NCBI GenBank assembly: GCA_947494715.1
Contig: CANLWG010000014.1
Coordinates: forward strand, 62,001 to 126,000
Direction: 5' to 3'
Length of the DNA: 64,000 nt
Source: an uncultured Flavobacteriaceae bacterium
GTDB taxonomy: Bacteria; Bacteroidota; Bacteroidia; Flavobacteriales; Flavobacteriaceae
Position 1 is the first letter of the stretch, and every line of letters starts with the position of its first letter. This document shows positions 62,218 to 64,000 of this stretch, piece after piece. A program made the position numbers and the translations under genes. Under the pieces are notes generated by a model, which saw nothing but the letters and a program-made list of their open reading frames with translations, was not told the origin of the DNA and ran no database searches.

Positions 62218-63863
62218 AGATAGTGATACCCATGTCCGGAATGGGCAACCGTTTTATAAAAGCGGGTTATCAAACACCGAAGCCTTTGATTGAAATGGAC
62301 GGTATCCCGATTATCGAACATGTGGTAAAGATGTTTCCGATGGAGGAAGATTTCGTTTTCATATGCAATAGTAAACATCTTGCGGAAACCAACATAAGGG
62401 CTGTGCTGCAAAAAATTGCTCCAAAGGGCATTATCGTTGAAATTCCACCTCATAAGAAAGGCCCGGTCTATGCCGTTAACGCAATAGAAAATCTTATCGA
62501 CGAAGAAGAGGAGGTCATCGTTAACTATTGCGATTTCTCCTGTTATTGGGATTATGCCGACTTTTTGGAACACACGCGTTCGAGAGACGCAGATGGTGCC
62601 ATACCGGCCTATAAGGGCTTTCATCCGCACATGTTAGGGGCTACCAACTATGCTTTTATGAGGGATGAAAAACAGTGGATGTTAGAAATAAAGGAGAAAG
62701 AACCCTTTACGGACAATAGAATGCAAGAATATGCTTCCATGGGCACCTACTACTTCAAAAAAGGAGCATATGTAAAAAAGTATTTTAAAGCCCTCATGGA
62801 AAAAGACATAAACCTGAACGGCGAGTATTATGTCAGTCTAATATACAATCTTTTGGTAGATGACGGGCTCAAAGTTTCGATCTATGACGTGGAACACATG
62901 TTACAATGGGGTACGCCGCAAGATGTAGAGGAATACAATGGTTTTTCAGATTATTTTAGGGCTGTTTGTGATTTGACATCTAATTCTGAAGTGCATCCGG
63001 CCAATGATATCAATTTGATTCCCTTAGCGGGTCTGGGTAGTCGTTTTTCCAAAGAAGGATATGTTGACCCAAAACCATTGATTTCGGTTTCCGGAAAACC
63101 TATGATCGTTCAAGCCGCGAACTATTTGCCAAAAGCGCCCAGAAATATTTTTATTTGTTTGGAAGAGCACCTTGTTGGGTATCCTTTGGAAAGTACTTTA
63201 AAAAAGAGCTTTCCCGACGGTAAAATAGTGTCTTTGGACAAGCCTACCGAAGGCCAAGCCTGTACCTGTGAGATTGGTCTGCAAGATGAAAATCCCGATA
63301 GTTCCTTATTGATAGCTGCCTGCGACAATGGCATGTTATACAATAAAGAAAAGTACGAGGCATTATTGAATGATACCACTGTTGATGCCATCGCATGGTC
63401 TTTTAGAAACCATCCGAGTAGTCATCTTAATCCCGAAATGTATGGCTGGATCAAAACGGACGAAAATGATACGGTTACAGGAGTAAGCGTGAAAAAAGCC
63501 ATTAGCAATTCACCCAAAACAGACCATGCCGTAGTAGGCACTTTTTATTTTAGGAAGGCAGGTTACTTTTTAGAGGCCCTGTCAAGGATGTATGAAAAAA
63601 ATGAAAGGGTAAACGGAGAATTCTATGTAGACAGTTGTCTAAACGAACTTGTTGAAATGAATTTAAATGTTAAAGTATTTGAAATAGACCATTATATTGG
63701 CTGGGGTACCCCGAATGACTATAAAACATTTAAGTATTGGCAAAGCTTTTTTCATAAGGTAGATTGGCACCCATATCGTCTGGAAAATGACATCACCGTA
63801 AATCGCGATGCTTTGGGAGAACTTGAAAAGGAGTATGATTCATTTCAGCAGGAGTGGGTCTAG
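62214..63863 (+). CDS. Tandem (two-domain) sugar-nucleotidyltransferase-like protein
   Basis: A 549-residue protein with two complete NTP_transferase domains. Domain 1 (about 1-250) opens with VIPMSGMGNRFIKAGYQTPK and ends near WGTPQDVEEY; domain 2 (about 265-515) opens with LIPLAGLGSRFSKEGYVDPK and ends near WGTPNDYKTF. Each has the G-x-G-x-R-F loop, the KPL Lys and a metal-binding Asp (NYCDFS and AACDNG). The domains are diverged, so this is an old tandem duplication with both sites apparently intact. The family activates a sugar or alcohol phosphate with an NTP. The preceding HAD and aldolase genes may make the substrate (inference). Confidence 0.85.
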   Translation: MKIVIPMSGMGNRFIKAGYQTPKPLIEMDGIPIIEHVVKMFPMEEDFVFICNSKHLAETNIRAVLQKIAPKGIIVEIPPHKKGPVYAVNAIENLIDEEEEVIVNYCDFSCYWDYADFLEHTRSRDADGAIPAYKGFHPHMLGATNYAFMRDEKQWMLEIKEKEPFTDNRMQEYASMGTYYFKKGAYVKKYFKALMEKDINLNGEYYVSLIYNLLVDDGLKVSIYDVEHMLQWGTPQDVEEYNGFSDYFRAVCDLTSNSEVHPANDINLIPLAGLGSRFSKEGYVDPKPLISVSGKPMIVQAANYLPKAPRNIFICLEEHLVGYPLESTLKKSFPDGKIVSLDKPTEGQACTCEIGLQDENPDSSLLIAACDNGMLYNKEKYEALLNDTTVDAIAWSFRNHPSSHLNPEMYGWIKTDENDTVTGVSVKKAISNSPKTDHAVVGTFYFRKAGYFLEALSRMYEKNERVNGEFYVDSCLNELVEMNLNVKVFEIDHYIGWGTPNDYKTFKYWQSFFHKVDWHPYRLENDITVNRDALGELEKEYDSFQQEWV

Positions 63864-63948
63864 TAAACGAGAAATAGTAAGGGCACTTCTATGGCCCCGG
63901 ATTAAACATATAGATAAACACTAACTTGACTTAAAAGACGATACAAAC

Positions 63949-64000
63949 ATGGCATCAAAATTTGGACTACTTGGGGAAATGGAATTCTTGCAAAACTGGG
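63949..64000 (+). CDS. Start of an unidentified gene, cut by the right edge
   Basis: ATG 63949 begins an open frame reading MASKFGLLGEMEFLQNW to the window edge, 85 nt after the nucleotidyltransferase gene. Seventeen residues are too few to identify it; it is likely another gene of the same cluster. Confidence 0.45.
   Translation, partial: MASKFGLLGEMEFLQNW

Overview
The window is AT-rich chromosomal DNA from a member of the Bacteroidota, most likely a marine Flavobacteriaceae (Maribacter/Zobellia/Arenibacter-like; inferred from remembered family resemblance, not a database search). Supporting signs are T9SS type B sorting domains, PorP/SprF proteins, SprB repeats, DUF4175, DUF4837 and DUF6747-like families, and promoters with the Bacteroidota -7 element TAnnTTTG instead of a sigma70 -10 box.

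Layout. 1-3.2 kb: the 3' end of rnr, a GIN-domain protein, a LysE-type transporter, a bidirectional terminator, tRNA-Cys and folB. 3.3-23.2 kb (minus strand): a tight four-gene surface-protein operon. It runs from an Ig-like type B protein, through a PorP/SprF barrel carrying two SPOR-like domains and a giant 4852-residue SprB-repeat protein, to a second PorP/SprF. 23.5-28 kb: glnS, an SPFH protein and gltX. 28.2-35.4 kb: DUF4175, ybeY, mnmG, a lipoprotein and a methyltransferase, with two perfect parS-like palindromes bracketing mnmG. 35.7-42 kb: OmpH/Skp-like, DoxX-like, holB, pgk, a LysM lytic transglycosylase and DUF4837. 42.1-46 kb: two paralogous 56-residue membrane proteins, a PorE-like OmpA protein and tatA. 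46.2-50.3 kb: an M23 peptidase, a GH3-family protein and a DUF6909-like protein.

50.3-64 kb is a surface polysaccharide locus. It starts with a Wzz-like protein and a decayed rfbB-rfbD fusion. Then come a Wzx-like flippase, two polytopic Wzy/ligase-like proteins, a GT2, a GH20 lipoprotein, a HAD hydrolase, a class II aldolase-like protein, a GT-C-like membrane protein and a protein with two fused nucleotidyltransferase domains. The last gene runs off the right edge. This half looks like accessory, strain-specific DNA.

Most notable: the parS pair, the rfbB-rfbD fossil, the giant adhesin operon with recent internal block duplications, a SPOR-like module shared by the PorP-type and OmpA-type envelope proteins, the tandem nucleotidyltransferase with its HAD/aldolase neighbours, and small genes that a 60-codon cutoff would miss (the second 56-residue paralog and a possible 33-residue membrane peptide coupled to DUF4837). 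No IS element, CRISPR array or rRNA was seen.
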